From SPGG2 sp964194625 (GTDB taxonomy: Bacteria > Pseudomonadota > Gammaproteobacteria > Acidiferrobacterales > SPGG2), in the NCBI GenBank assembly GCA_964194625.1, contig CAXMNC010000151.1, positions 1-64,000 on the forward strand: 64,000 nucleotides of DNA, read 5' to 3'. Positions within the stretch are counted from its first letter, which is position 1. Every line of letters begins with the position of its first letter. The position numbers were made by a program, and so were the translations under genes. Shown here piece after piece: positions 50,632 to 59,833 of the stretch. The notes beneath the pieces were generated by a model. It saw only the letters and a list, made by a program, of their open reading frames with translations. It ran no database searches and was not told where the DNA came from.

Positions 50632-51315
50632 TTACCACTTCGTAACACGATACGTTGCTAACCAATAATAGGTAAGCAGTTCTATTTCGATGTCGTGGGC
50701 ATAGGGCGTTAGTTGTTCAACTAACCCCGCCTTGGTGGGAAAGTTCTTGAGTATCTCGTGCTCGGAACCATCCGCCAGCCTTCGTTTTTGGTAAGTATTA
50801 CCCTCTGCATCATGTCTCGAAACCGGCAGACTATTTCCTTCGACATAGCGATTATCGATCAGTAGTACCAATGCGTAGTCATTTAATTTTGAGTGTAACG
50901 CTTTGATAAATATATATAATTTTGACTTCGGTATATGGGACCACCAAAACCCCGAGAAGCCGACCGAACGTGTACCTTCTATATTTGTCAGCGAGTAGGC
51001 ATCCGATTCCACAAACGAGACTGCGCAACGTGCATAATTCTTTTCTCGTGCGATATCGATGACCTCGCGGTTACAGTCCGTGGCCAAGACAGATCTAGCT
51101 TGCTTGGCAATAAACTGAGTCCAGTATCCAGTTCCGCAAGCAATCTCGAGCACATCCAAACCACAGAACGCCTGCGTCACAACTTGTTCTAGCTTTCTGA
51201 GATCTTGCTGGCGTTCTGGGCGATGGTAGATCTGTTCGTATTCGGGCGCGCGCTGCGCATAGTAATCGATCAGGCGAGTTTCTGTGTTTATCTCATCCGG
51301 CAGTTCTTTATTCAT
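50632..51315 (-). CDS. Class I SAM-dependent methyltransferase
   Basis: 227 residues from ATG 51315, which follows the LysE stop; a longer frame to 51354 would overlap it. Motif I is LDVLEIACGTGYWTQFI, followed by ATDCNREVIDIA. The C-terminal half, with DGSEHEILKNFPTKAGLVEQL, is typical of small-molecule or quinone-type methyltransferases. The substrate is not clear. Confidence 0.85.
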   Translation of the reverse strand: MNKELPDEINTETRLIDYYAQRAPEYEQIYHRPERQQDLRKLEQVVTQAFCGLDVLEIACGTGYWTQFIAKQARSVLATDCNREVIDIAREKNYARCAVSFVESDAYSLTNIEGTRSVGFSGFWWSHIPKSKLYIFIKALHSKLNDYALVLLIDNRYVEGNSLPVSRHDAEGNTYQKRRLADGSEHEILKNFPTKAGLVEQLTPYAHDIEIELLTYYWLATYRVTKW

Positions 51316-51319
51316 GAAT

Positions 51320-51961
51320 CTATTTTTTGCTTGGCTCCACCAATGCGGTAACAACTCCCAGGGCGATAAAAACGCTACCTGCGAAATAGCGTTGTGCTTG
51401 CAAGAAACGTAAGTTGCGCTTCAACCAATTGCCCGCGGTGCCCGCGAGTAATGCCCAAACACCGTCGCTCAGTATTCCTAGTAGAACAAAAATGATGCCC
51501 AGTAACAGCATCTGCCAGGCAACCGAACCCCTCGAAACATCAACGAATTGCGGTAGGAATGCAAAAAAGAACAGCGCGGTTTTCGGATTCAAAACATTAA
51601 CAACAAGCCCCTGAAGGAATATACGGGTGAGTCGTCTGGGTGCCCGTACCTCGCTCGTCTCTATTTCGTCGGATGTCAAAAATTTTCTAATCCCCAAATA
51701 AATCAGATACGCGGCGCCGAGATACTTCAACACACTGAATGCGAGCGCCGAAGATAACAAAAGCGCAGAGACTCCAGCGGTGGCGGCAGCGATATGAAAG
51801 AATGTCCCCGTAGCAACGCCCAAGGTCGAAACGACACCGGCTAAGCGTCCCTGATCAATGCTGCGGGCGACGATGTAGAGCACGGCGGGACCTGGCGTGA
51901 TCAAGATCACCAAGGCCGCAACGAAAAACAATGCCAGTATCGATGGCTCCGGTAAGATCAT
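51320..51961 (-). CDS. LysE/RhtB-family amino acid exporter
   Basis: 213 residues with six membrane helices. The family start is seen in LVILITPGPAVLYIVARSI, and NPKTALFFFAFLPQFV is the conserved second motif. RhtB-type proteins export homoserine, threonine, lysine or related compounds. The methyltransferase gene follows 4 bp later. Confidence 0.92.
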   Translation of the reverse strand: MILPEPSILALFFVAALVILITPGPAVLYIVARSIDQGRLAGVVSTLGVATGTFFHIAAATAGVSALLLSSALAFSVLKYLGAAYLIYLGIRKFLTSDEIETSEVRAPRRLTRIFLQGLVVNVLNPKTALFFFAFLPQFVDVSRGSVAWQMLLLGIIFVLLGILSDGVWALLAGTAGNWLKRNLRFLQAQRYFAGSVFIALGVVTALVEPSKK

Positions 51962-52179
51962 GAGGCCTTTGCTTCCACGTGTCCGAAGTGCTTTGCTCTG
52001 AGGACCACATACCGGGCCACCAGGGGCCGGATCATCGTGATCATAACCCGCGATATCAGTCCCGCATACACCCTGAATCTGCTCGCGGCCGACACCTCAC
52101 GACTAGACTTTCGGTACTTAGAATTTATTTCTCGTATGTTACCATCCTCGCCTATTTTCGTCCGACCCACGACAAACAA
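51958..52179 (-). CDS. Possible small protein coupled to lysE-family gene
   Basis: A 73-codon frame whose stop overlaps the exporter start (ATGA). It contains a hydrophobic, Arg-rich stretch (VYAGLISRVMITMIRPLVARYVV) near the end but no recognised domain. It could be a small membrane protein or a chance frame. Confidence 0.25.
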   Translation of the reverse strand: MFVVGRTKIGEDGNIREINSKYRKSSREVSAASRFRVYAGLISRVMITMIRPLVARYVVLRAKHFGHVEAKAS

Positions 52180-52194
52180 CAGAGCTTTTGTAGC

Positions 52195-52632
52195 TTACTT
52201 CGGCGTCGCAACTCGGTGTTCATGGCCTGTCTTTTGGGGCAGGCCATCATTGATTTTGTAATAGTCGCCAGCGTCTTCGACCCAGATATGCATCTCGGTC
52301 TGGAGGCCCGTCGGAGAATCTAGTGTGCCCGTCATGATGCTGATATGGTCACCCACACCTTCCGTGCGCTCCCAAAACAAGCTCGATCCGCAGGTGTGAC
52401 AAAAGCCGCGACGGGCAAAAGATGAAGACTGGTACCAGCTCAATCCTTTCTCCTCGACCAACACCAAGTTCTGAGGCGCGGTTGCGGTGGCGGCGACAAA
52501 GTGGCCACTGGTGCGACGGCATTGGGTGCAATGACAAGCGATAACCGGCCGCAGCGACCCACGCACCTCGTAGCGTACGGCACCGCAGAGACAACCACCT
52601 GTGGCTCGGATCGCTTTATCGTTGTTCTCCAT
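52195..52632 (-). CDS. GFA-family (CENP-V/GFA) zinc protein
   Basis: 145 residues from ATG 52632, with AGGA seven bases upstream. Cysteine motifs GGCLCGAVRYEV, CHCTQCRRTSG and FCHTCGSSLFWE bind zinc. The family includes glutathione-dependent formaldehyde-activating enzymes and S-(hydroxymethyl)glutathione synthase. The real substrate may be different. It stands alone between small units. Confidence 0.9.
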   Translation of the reverse strand: MENNDKAIRATGGCLCGAVRYEVRGSLRPVIACHCTQCRRTSGHFVAATATAPQNLVLVEEKGLSWYQSSSFARRGFCHTCGSSLFWERTEGVGDHISIMTGTLDSPTGLQTEMHIWVEDAGDYYKINDGLPQKTGHEHRVATPK

Positions 52633-52650
52633 TTTCATTCCTATTATGCG

Positions 52651-53469
52651 CTAGCTCTTGTGTTCGTAAACATGCACGTCACGCTGCGGGAAGGGAATAC
52701 TGATCCCTTCTTCGTCAAAGCGCTTCTTGATGCGTTCGTTTAAGTCAAAATAGAGTGGCCAATAATCAGCGCTTTTGACCCATGGACGCACCACAAAATT
52801 GATGCTGCTATCCGCCAGCTCCATGATTGCGATGGTAGGGGCCGGCTCCTCCAAGACACGCTCGTCCTTAGCGAGGATATCAGTTAGAACCTGTTTCACT
52901 TTATCGAGATCATCGTTGTAACCAACACTGGCGCTGAGGTTGACGCGACGCTGGGGTTTGGTCGAGTAGTTAGTGATTGTGCCACTCATAATCTGAGTGT
53001 TGGGTACAATGATCACTTGATTGCCGGGTGACTTGAGAACGGTCTGGAAGATTTGCACTTCCTCTACCGTGCCGGCGGTGCCGCCTGCCTCGATGTAATC
53101 GCCAACCTTGTAAGGTCGGAGTGTGATGATAAGAATCCCCGACGCGAAGTTTGAAAGTGAGCCTTGCAACGCAAGACCGATCGCTAGACCCGCCGCACCG
53201 ATCACGGCGATAAATGAAGTCGTCTGGACCCCAAGTTGGTTTATGGCTGCGAGAACGACAAACGCTAATAGCGCAACATAGATAAGGTTGCCCACAAAAC
53301 GGCTAAGCATCTCACCAACCTCTGTCCTATCCATAACCCGACGCACGACGTTCGTCAGCGCCTTAGCAACCCATCGCCCGACCACAAGGATCGCAATAGC
53401 AGCGATGATCTTTACACCGAAAGTTGTAATCAGCTCCTGGCCTTGTCGCAGAAGTTCGCTAATTTCCAT
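52651..53469 (-). CDS. MscS-family small-conductance mechanosensitive channel
   Basis: 272 residues. Three N-terminal membrane helices; the pore helix is AVIGAAGLAIGLALQGSLSNFASG with the Gly/Ala pattern of MscS TM3. The beta domain has PYKVGDYIEAGG and VIVPNTQIMSGTITNYS. It opens under membrane tension to release osmolytes. GGAGGAGA lies upstream of the ATG. Confidence 0.94.
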   Translation of the reverse strand: MEISELLRQGQELITTFGVKIIAAIAILVVGRWVAKALTNVVRRVMDRTEVGEMLSRFVGNLIYVALLAFVVLAAINQLGVQTTSFIAVIGAAGLAIGLALQGSLSNFASGILIITLRPYKVGDYIEAGGTAGTVEEVQIFQTVLKSPGNQVIIVPNTQIMSGTITNYSTKPQRRVNLSASVGYNDDLDKVKQVLTDILAKDERVLEEPAPTIAIMELADSSINFVVRPWVKSADYWPLYFDLNERIKKRFDEEGISIPFPQRDVHVYEHKS

Positions 53470-53676
53470 AACAGATCTCCTCCAAAGTTTTTGGTTAAAG
53501 CCGTCGAATCATACGGCCGCACCTACCCATCGTTTCGCGGTGTTTGGCGTAACCGTTTTTGTTATTCACAAGAATAGAGACGATACCATGTAACTCGCGG
53601 TGCTCGCCTAACAGGCTCTTGTCGTTCAGGTAGCCTGGGCTGATGTCCCAGATTCGCATCTATCGAGTTGGCGTCG

Positions 53677-54651
53677 TTACTTTCGAGGTGGCGCTGCTTT
53701 TCGGCAGGCAAACATATTGACCAGCTCGTACACCACGGTGGCCGCGGCGAGGGAGGTAATCTCTGCGTGGTCATAGGCGGGGGCAACCTCGACGACATCG
53801 GCGGAAGCGATGCTGAGTCCCGAAAGTCCACGCAGCACATTGACCAGCTCACGGGTTGTCATACCAGCAATCTCGGGGGTGCCGGTGCCGGGGGCATGCG
53901 CCGGATCAAGCACATCGATATCTATCGACAAGTACAACGCGTTATCGCCGACACGGTCGCGGATGCGTTTGACGACACTCTGTATGCCTTCGGTCTCAAA
54001 GTCATCGCAATGAACGACTTTAAAACCTAACTCCTCGTCTTGCTTGAGATCATCGGTACTGTACAGCGGACCCCGGATGCCGACATGCATAGATGCATGG
54101 TCCAAGAACAGGTTCTCCTCGGCCGCACGGCGAAACGGTGTACCGTGGGTGTACGGCGCACCAAAATACGTGTCCCAGGTATCAAGATGGGCATCGAAAT
54201 GGACTAACGCCACCGGGCCTACATGGTAATTGACCGCCCGAAGCAGCGGTAGCGCGATCGTATGATCGCCGCCCAAACTAACGATAGCGCCCACCTGTCC
54301 CAGCAGCTCGGTGGCCGAGGTCTGAATTTGCTTCACCGCTTCGTTGATGTTGAACGGATTGCAGGCGACGTCTCCAGCATCTGCGACCTGTTGCTTAACA
54401 AAAGGCTCGGTGTCGTAGGCGGGATGGTATTGCGTCCTTAGGTGACGAGACGCTTGTCGAATAGCCTGGGGTCCAAAACGTGCCCCCGGTCGATAGCTCG
54501 TCCCGGCATCGAAAGGTATGCCAAGAATCGCCACGTCACAGTGTGATACGTCCCGCAACTCGGGAAGTCGCGCGAAGGTTGAAGGCCCGGCATAACGCGG
54601 TACGACTTTACCGCTTACAGGTTGGATCGGCTTTTCATTGTCGCTTGGCAT
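53677..54651 (-). CDS. speB: Agmatinase (ureohydrolase)
   Basis: 324 residues. Mn-binding motifs SLGGDHTIALPLLR, VHFDAHLDTWD and SIDIDVLDPAHAPGTGTPE are complete. It hydrolyses agmatine to putrescine and urea; guanidinopropionase or related activity is possible since the family is hard to separate by motif. Confidence 0.9.
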   Translation of the reverse strand: MPSDNEKPIQPVSGKVVPRYAGPSTFARLPELRDVSHCDVAILGIPFDAGTSYRPGARFGPQAIRQASRHLRTQYHPAYDTEPFVKQQVADAGDVACNPFNINEAVKQIQTSATELLGQVGAIVSLGGDHTIALPLLRAVNYHVGPVALVHFDAHLDTWDTYFGAPYTHGTPFRRAAEENLFLDHASMHVGIRGPLYSTDDLKQDEELGFKVVHCDDFETEGIQSVVKRIRDRVGDNALYLSIDIDVLDPAHAPGTGTPEIAGMTTRELVNVLRGLSGLSIASADVVEVAPAYDHAEITSLAAATVVYELVNMFACRKAAPPRK

Positions 54652-54761
54652 GTTTCATGAGAGCCCGATTCAGGCGCAGCATGTAGGAACACATCATGCT
54701 ACCCCAAAGCCCCATGATTTGCATGCTTGGCATTGGTTAAAAGTAACAATACATAAATCGA

Positions 54762-55181
54762 TCAGTTTGAAGATATCCTTGAGATGACTTCTACGACCCG
54801 TAGTAGCAGTTCGCCATACGACGACCGGGAAGATACGGCTTCGATGCGCCACGCCCGTTGGTCATGGACCGCCGCGCCCGTAACCAAGATCTCAACGGAA
54901 TCGCGCGAAGTCTTGTAGCAAATCAGTGAGTACAGCGTACTTCCCACCGTCCCCAATCTGTGTGTAGCAAGTGTGATCAGCTCTGGATGCAATGACGGCA
55001 AGGAATCGGTCGCCTGATCATAGTAGATATGGGGCATCCACCTATTGAATTGTACCGATTCGATCTTCATCTCGCCGCCGCCCTGAAGTTGGACTGTGCG
55101 CACGTGGGAATTCGCAACACCGGTATTGCTCACAACCAGCAACGTCACGGCAAGCAACATAAGTCTCATGCCTATTCTCAA
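54762..55181 (-). CDS. Exported hypothetical protein
   Basis: 139 residues with a signal peptide (hydrophobic to about residue 22, ending GVANS). The mature part is mixed, with beta-type segments (VRTVQLQGGGEMKIES) and a single Cys. No family recognised. It follows the PPK2 gene by 15 bp in the same direction. Confidence 0.55.
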   Translation of the reverse strand: MRIGMRLMLLAVTLLVVSNTGVANSHVRTVQLQGGGEMKIESVQFNRWMPHIYYDQATDSLPSLHPELITLATHRLGTVGSTLYSLICYKTSRDSVEILVTGAAVHDQRAWRIEAVSSRSSYGELLLRVVEVISRISSN

Positions 55182-55196
55182 CCAATCAAGCGCAGC

Positions 55197-56138
55197 TTAA
55201 GTTTCGCGTTCGAGACGCTGGCGCGCGCTCTTAAGCGTTTCACGCTGCTCAGCATTAAGCGTTGGGTATTTGAGCCCCATGCCCGCAAGCGTCCTTTCGA
55301 GGATTTGCGCGACGGTGAGACGCATGAAGGGCTTGCTGTCAGCAGGGATCGCGTACCATGGCGCCCAAGGTGTAGAGGTTGCATTCAGGCACTCCTCGAA
55401 TGCCTGCATATAGGCGTCCCAGTGTTGACGTTCGTCAACATCTGATTCCGAGAATTTCCAGTTCTTTTTTTGCTTGCGTATACGATCTAAAAAACGACGT
55501 CGCTGTTCTTCTTTCGAAACATTTAGCCAAAACTTTAGAATTACTGTGCCGTTGCGCGCCAAATGCTTTTCATGGTTGTGTATCGATTCGAAACGGTGTT
55601 TCCAAATATTTTTGCGGTCATGAGGCTGAGGTAAACGTTGCGCATCGAGAAATTCAGGGTGAACACGGCTAACCAGCACTTCTTCGTAGTAGCTTCGATT
55701 GAAGATGCCGATACGCCCGCGTTCGGGTAGTCGTCGGGCCGTGCGCCAAAGGAAGTCGTGGTCGAGTTCTTCCGCTGAGGGGGCCTTAAAGGAAAATACC
55801 TGAAACCCTGCCGGATTGAGGCCACTCGTCACAGCACGGATGGTCGAATCTTTACCGGCAGCATCGATGGCCTGAAAAATACACAAGATCGCGTGATGAT
55901 CCTGCGCGTAAAGCACACGTTGATGTTCATCGAGACGATCGATAACTCGCTTTAGTTGCTTTTTGCATTCCCGATCATCGCCTACCTTACGCCGCGGTCG
56001 CGTGGGTGCTTTCTTTACGCGAAATGTGCCATCAAAAGGCACGCGGAAATGGCTCTCGGGTGGTTCGAGGAATTCGATGCCCGATCGAGGTTTTTCCATT
56101 AGCTTAGAACTCCGACATCGATGCTTACTATCTTCCAC
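55197..56138 (-). CDS. PPK2-family polyphosphate kinase
   Basis: 313 residues (ATG 56099 is an alternative start). Walker A is AIDAAGKDSTIRAV; the lid and acceptor region is FNRSYYEEVLVSRVHPEFL; FWLNVSKEEQRRRFLDRI is typical. The sequence fits the PPK2-related group that phosphorylates nucleotides from polyphosphate. AMP or ADP preference cannot be read off. Confidence 0.92.
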   Translation of the reverse strand: MEDSKHRCRSSKLMEKPRSGIEFLEPPESHFRVPFDGTFRVKKAPTRPRRKVGDDRECKKQLKRVIDRLDEHQRVLYAQDHHAILCIFQAIDAAGKDSTIRAVTSGLNPAGFQVFSFKAPSAEELDHDFLWRTARRLPERGRIGIFNRSYYEEVLVSRVHPEFLDAQRLPQPHDRKNIWKHRFESIHNHEKHLARNGTVILKFWLNVSKEEQRRRFLDRIRKQKKNWKFSESDVDERQHWDAYMQAFEECLNATSTPWAPWYAIPADSKPFMRLTVAQILERTLAGMGLKYPTLNAEQRETLKSARQRLERET

Positions 56139-56154
56139 ATCGATAAAGTACCTA

Positions 56155-56457
56155 TCAGGCTGACGATTGAATGGCTAGGATCTTTAGAAGTTCTTCGCGC
56201 TTCGGTTTTGCGGCCACGAGTTCTTCTTTTTTTTGTTTCGACAATCTTTTAACGCCAGCTTCCACTTTAAGAGCAAGTGCGCGACTACCTATTCTTGCTT
56301 GATAGGTCAGCTTAAACGGCCCTTTCGAACGCAAATACTTTGCTCCTTTTCCTTTCGAATCTTCGTGTTCGACTAGTCGTCGATCTACATCTTTGGCAAC
56401 ACCTGTGTACAACGTCCCAGCTCGCGTCCTAACCAGATAAAGATGCCACTCTTCCAT
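56155..56457 (-). CDS. GIY-YIG domain protein (UPF0213-like)
   Basis: 100 residues from ATG 56457, three bases after the DUF1015 stop. GIY-YIG pattern: LYLVRTRAGTLYTGVAKDVDRRLVEH, then GAKYLRSKGPFKLTY. The catalytic Arg and Glu positions are present (VDRRLVEH; KVEAGVKRL). These small proteins may act on DNA ends, but their role is not settled. Confidence 0.88.
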   Translation of the reverse strand: MEEWHLYLVRTRAGTLYTGVAKDVDRRLVEHEDSKGKGAKYLRSKGPFKLTYQARIGSRALALKVEAGVKRLSKQKKEELVAAKPKREELLKILAIQSSA

Positions 56458-56459
56458 AC

Positions 56460-57707
56460 CTAGAGCATGCACAGAAAGATACCGGAGCGCACCTTCGGAT
56501 CAAAATAAGTCGATTTGGGCGGCATCACTTCCCCCGCATCGGCGATTCTCATCAAATCTTCCATCGCAACGGGATGCACCGCAAAGGCAACTCGCCAACC
56601 GCTTTCACAAACAGACTCTATTACGCGCCTATCGAAGGCACCTGGGATGTACTCCAACCGTGGATCGGATCGCGGATTATGTATGCCCAGCGCCGGACCT
56701 AGGATCTGCTCCTGAAGAATGACTACATCTAAGGCACGTACAGGGTCATCAACCGGCACCACATTAGGACGCACCTTTAATCGATACCAGGATCCATCGA
56801 TAAGCATAGACATCTCACCCCGCATGGTCGGTTGCGGATCTTGCGTGGCATCGTTCCCGAGCTTATCGATCTCGAAACTCTTGCCGATACTTCTGAGAAA
56901 CTCCGATAATGAATGGTCATTAAGGTCACGCACACACCGGTTAAAGGGCGCAATTTTGAGCTGATCGTGTGGAAACAGTGCAACCAACAGATGGTTGTAC
57001 GACTCATCACCCGTATGATTAGGATTTGCGGCGCGCCTGTTCGCCGCGTATCGAGAAACAGCGGCTGACCGATGATGGCCATCGGTAAGGTATAACTCCG
57101 GGACCGCGGCAAACTGCTCGACCAGACGTGTCGTTAGTAGGTCGTCCTCGACGCGCCAAATCGTATGGGTCACACCATCGCGTGAAACAAAATCGAGGAT
57201 TGGGGATTCGTGACTTAGAGTGTTAACCCGCGCATCGATCTCGTCGCGTTGAGAATAGGCAACACATATGGGACTAGAAACCGCACCAACACCTTCTAGA
57301 TACTGTACCAGTCGATCCTCGCGCTCAGCACGCGTATTTTCATGTTTCTTCAGTCGGCCTTGTTCATACTCTTCCATCAAAATATGCGCGACAACGCCGG
57401 TTTGTTCGTGGCCATCGATGGCAAGACGATAGAGGTAAAGACAGGGGTGTTCTTGGTAAACAAAGGCCCCTTCATCGATGAGTTTCTTTAGATTTACAGC
57501 ATTAGAGGCAAATAACTGCTCAAGAGTTGGCCGCTCGTTCTCCGGAAACTCATCCTGCGAACGCATAACATTAAGGTAGTTTCGCGGGTGCTCAACCGTG
57601 AATCGATAGCGTTCCTGGGGTGTGAGGGTGTCGTATCCGGGCGAGACCACTTCCAGCGCCTGCGCAGGATGCACTACATATCCGCTGAAGGACTTGATGG
57701 CTGGCAT
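56460..57707 (-). CDS. DUF1015 family protein
   Basis: 415 residues. The family features NYLNVMRSQDE near the start, LYLYRLAIDGHEQTGVV in the middle and DGHHRSAAVSRY. Enzymatic function is unknown; the DGHHR motif suggests a binding or catalytic site. It follows serC by 35 bp in the same direction as serA and serC. As far as I recall, DUF1015 genes are linked to serine synthesis genes in other phyla too, which suggests a role in serine or one-carbon metabolism. Confidence 0.88.
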   Translation of the reverse strand: MPAIKSFSGYVVHPAQALEVVSPGYDTLTPQERYRFTVEHPRNYLNVMRSQDEFPENERPTLEQLFASNAVNLKKLIDEGAFVYQEHPCLYLYRLAIDGHEQTGVVAHILMEEYEQGRLKKHENTRAEREDRLVQYLEGVGAVSSPICVAYSQRDEIDARVNTLSHESPILDFVSRDGVTHTIWRVEDDLLTTRLVEQFAAVPELYLTDGHHRSAAVSRYAANRRAANPNHTGDESYNHLLVALFPHDQLKIAPFNRCVRDLNDHSLSEFLRSIGKSFEIDKLGNDATQDPQPTMRGEMSMLIDGSWYRLKVRPNVVPVDDPVRALDVVILQEQILGPALGIHNPRSDPRLEYIPGAFDRRVIESVCESGWRVAFAVHPVAMEDLMRIADAGEVMPPKSTYFDPKVRSGIFLCML

Positions 57708-57741
57708 CTGGATCCTGACTTGAACCTTCTATCTATCGAGA

Positions 57742-58824
57742 CTAATTATTTTGCCGGAAGGTATTCATGAACTCTGCCAGCGCTGCCACACTCTCCTTTG
57801 GCATAGCGTTATAAATGCTGGCCCGACATCCACCGACACTTCGGTGTCCCTTTAGATTGAGGAAATTCGCTGCCGCTGCCTCGGATAAAAACTTCACTTC
57901 GAGGTCCTCGCTAGGAAGCCTGAATACAACGTTCATGTGTGAACGACACGCTGGATCCACCGGGCAACGATAGTACCCATCGCTCTCGTCGATCACACGA
58001 TAGAGCAAACCGGCCTTCTCCGCCGCCTCGCCCTCGATCACCGACATACCGCCTTTCCGCTTCATCCATTTGAGCACTTTACCAACCATATAAATCGTGA
58101 ATACTGGCGGCGTATTGAAAAGTGATTCTTTGTCGTTGTGCACATCGAAACGCAGATAACGGGCGATGTTTCGATTAGTTTCTTCTAGGATCGATTTTCG
58201 AACAAACACCATAGCCATACCTGATGGTCCCAGATTCTTTTGTACGCCACCGTACACCAAATCGAAGCGCTCCCATGGAATGGGGCGAGACATATAATCC
58301 GAAGACATATCGGCGACTAGTGGAACGCTTACTTCAGGCCATTGCGGGAAACGGATGCCACCGATGGTTTCATTAGACGTGATGTGCAAATAGCGCGTGT
58401 TATCGGTCAGCTCAATCTCCTCGGAACGAGGCATGCGCGTATAGTTACAATCGGCACCATCCCACACAGTGTAAATATCGCCATAGGGCTTGGCATCAGT
58501 AATGGCGCCCTTGGCCCAAGAACCAGAATCGACATAAGCAGCTCGCTGACCCGCGTTCAGCAAGTTCATGGGAATCATGGCGAACTGAAGTGTGGCCCCC
58601 CCCTGAATGAATAGAACCGCGAAATCGTCAGGAGTCCCATATACGTCTAACGCTAAGTCTGTCGTCTCTTTATGAACGCCATCGTAATGCTTGCCGCGAT
58701 GGCTCATTTCTATAAGCGACATGCCGGCACCCTGGTAATCCACAAATTCTCTCTGCGCCTCCTCAAGTACTTCGAGTGGCAGCGTACAAGGCCCCGCACA
58801 GAAATTGTGCACGCGAACAGTCAT
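57742..58824 (-). CDS. serC: SerC, phosphoserine aminotransferase
   Basis: 360 residues. Starts with VRVHNFCAGPCTLPLEVLEEA; the PLP Lys is in FDLVYGGVQKNLGPSGMAMV. It converts 3-phosphohydroxypyruvate to phosphoserine and also acts in pyridoxal phosphate synthesis. It follows serA by 49 bp. Confidence 0.96.
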   Translation of the reverse strand: MTVRVHNFCAGPCTLPLEVLEEAQREFVDYQGAGMSLIEMSHRGKHYDGVHKETTDLALDVYGTPDDFAVLFIQGGATLQFAMIPMNLLNAGQRAAYVDSGSWAKGAITDAKPYGDIYTVWDGADCNYTRMPRSEEIELTDNTRYLHITSNETIGGIRFPQWPEVSVPLVADMSSDYMSRPIPWERFDLVYGGVQKNLGPSGMAMVFVRKSILEETNRNIARYLRFDVHNDKESLFNTPPVFTIYMVGKVLKWMKRKGGMSVIEGEAAEKAGLLYRVIDESDGYYRCPVDPACRSHMNVVFRLPSEDLEVKFLSEAAAANFLNLKGHRSVGGCRASIYNAMPKESVAALAEFMNTFRQNN

Positions 58825-58873
58825 CGATTCCTCCTGGGGTTTGGCGCGCCGATTCCTCGCTAAACCTATGTTT

Positions 58874-59833
58874 TCATATTACGCGGTGCAAGACCCGACC
58901 ATCGGAAAATGCTTCGACGATCTCTACAACGCCCTCAGCCACAGCATTCTGAGCCTGAGCCGTCGATGCGCCGATGTGGTGGGTACCATACACATTCGGA
59001 TGCTTAGCAAGCGCCGAGCTGAACTTAGCCTGTCCGCTCCCAGGCTCATCAGCGTATACATCGAGACCCGCACGAATTCCTTTCTCATTCATTGCTTCGA
59101 TCAGCGCTCGCTCATCGACAATATCACCACGCGAGGTGTTTATGATAATGGCACCGGGCCTTAGACGTGCCAAAAGTTCACGTCCAATAATGCCTTTCGT
59201 GTCATCGGCCGCCGGCACATGAAACGAAAGAATGTCACAATTGTCGACGAGCTCATTGAGATCATTGACGTATTGAACCCCTAAGCCGGCAAGGCGCGAC
59301 TCCGTTTCACTCGATCGGTTTGGCTTGCGTATTACGTAGATCTTGAGACCGAACGCACGGGCGCGCTCGGCGACTGCCATACCGGTTGCCCCCAACCCGA
59401 CGATGCCAATCGATCGACCGAAAAGCCCGACAGTGTCAGAGTAGCGCTTTTTGTTCCATTCGCCGTTGCGCAAATCAGCGACGTTGTCAGGGATATTTCG
59501 ATCTATCGCTATCAACAACCCGAACGCCAGTTCGGCTACCGCTATTGCATTCTTGCCGGGTACGTTGCACACATAGATACCCTTGCCGGCCGCCGCCTGT
59601 TTATCGATTGTATTGGTGCCGGCCCCGGCGCGAAGAACCAGCTTAAGCGATTCTGCAGCATTGATGGTGTCGGCCGTAACCTTGGTGCTACGCACGACTA
59701 GGGCCTCGAAATCATCAATTGAGGCTGGCAAGCCATCGGCCGTCAGGTCGGGATTAAAAGTGCACTCGTGGCCCATTTCCTGGATCTGTTTAAGGTAGGA
59801 CGCAGGAAATTTATCAGCGAAAAGAATCTTCAA
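58874..59833 (-). CDS. serA: SerA-like D-3-phosphoglycerate dehydrogenase, short form
   Basis: 319 residues. NAD-binding GIVGLGATGMAVAERA, catalytic residues in VLRAGAGTNTID (Arg), DVYADEPG (Glu) and TYGTHHIGAST-type His (YGTHHIGASTAQAQN). It is short: the C-terminal ACT domain of the E. coli enzyme is missing, so serine feedback through ACT is not expected. First gene of serA-serC-DUF1015; its upstream region is the second hairpin-rich island. Confidence 0.9.
   Translation of the reverse strand: MKILFADKFPASYLKQIQEMGHECTFNPDLTADGLPASIDDFEALVVRSTKVTADTINAAESLKLVLRAGAGTNTIDKQAAAGKGIYVCNVPGKNAIAVAELAFGLLIAIDRNIPDNVADLRNGEWNKKRYSDTVGLFGRSIGIVGLGATGMAVAERARAFGLKIYVIRKPNRSSETESRLAGLGVQYVNDLNELVDNCDILSFHVPAADDTKGIIGRELLARLRPGAIIINTSRGDIVDERALIEAMNEKGIRAGLDVYADEPGSGQAKFSSALAKHPNVYGTHHIGASTAQAQNAVAEGVVEIVEAFSDGRVLHRVI

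Noticed and set aside
52195..55181. Grouping GFA, MscS, agmatinase and the exported hypothetical as one system
   Set aside because: Gaps of over 100-200 bp and unrelated functions; likely independent genes.
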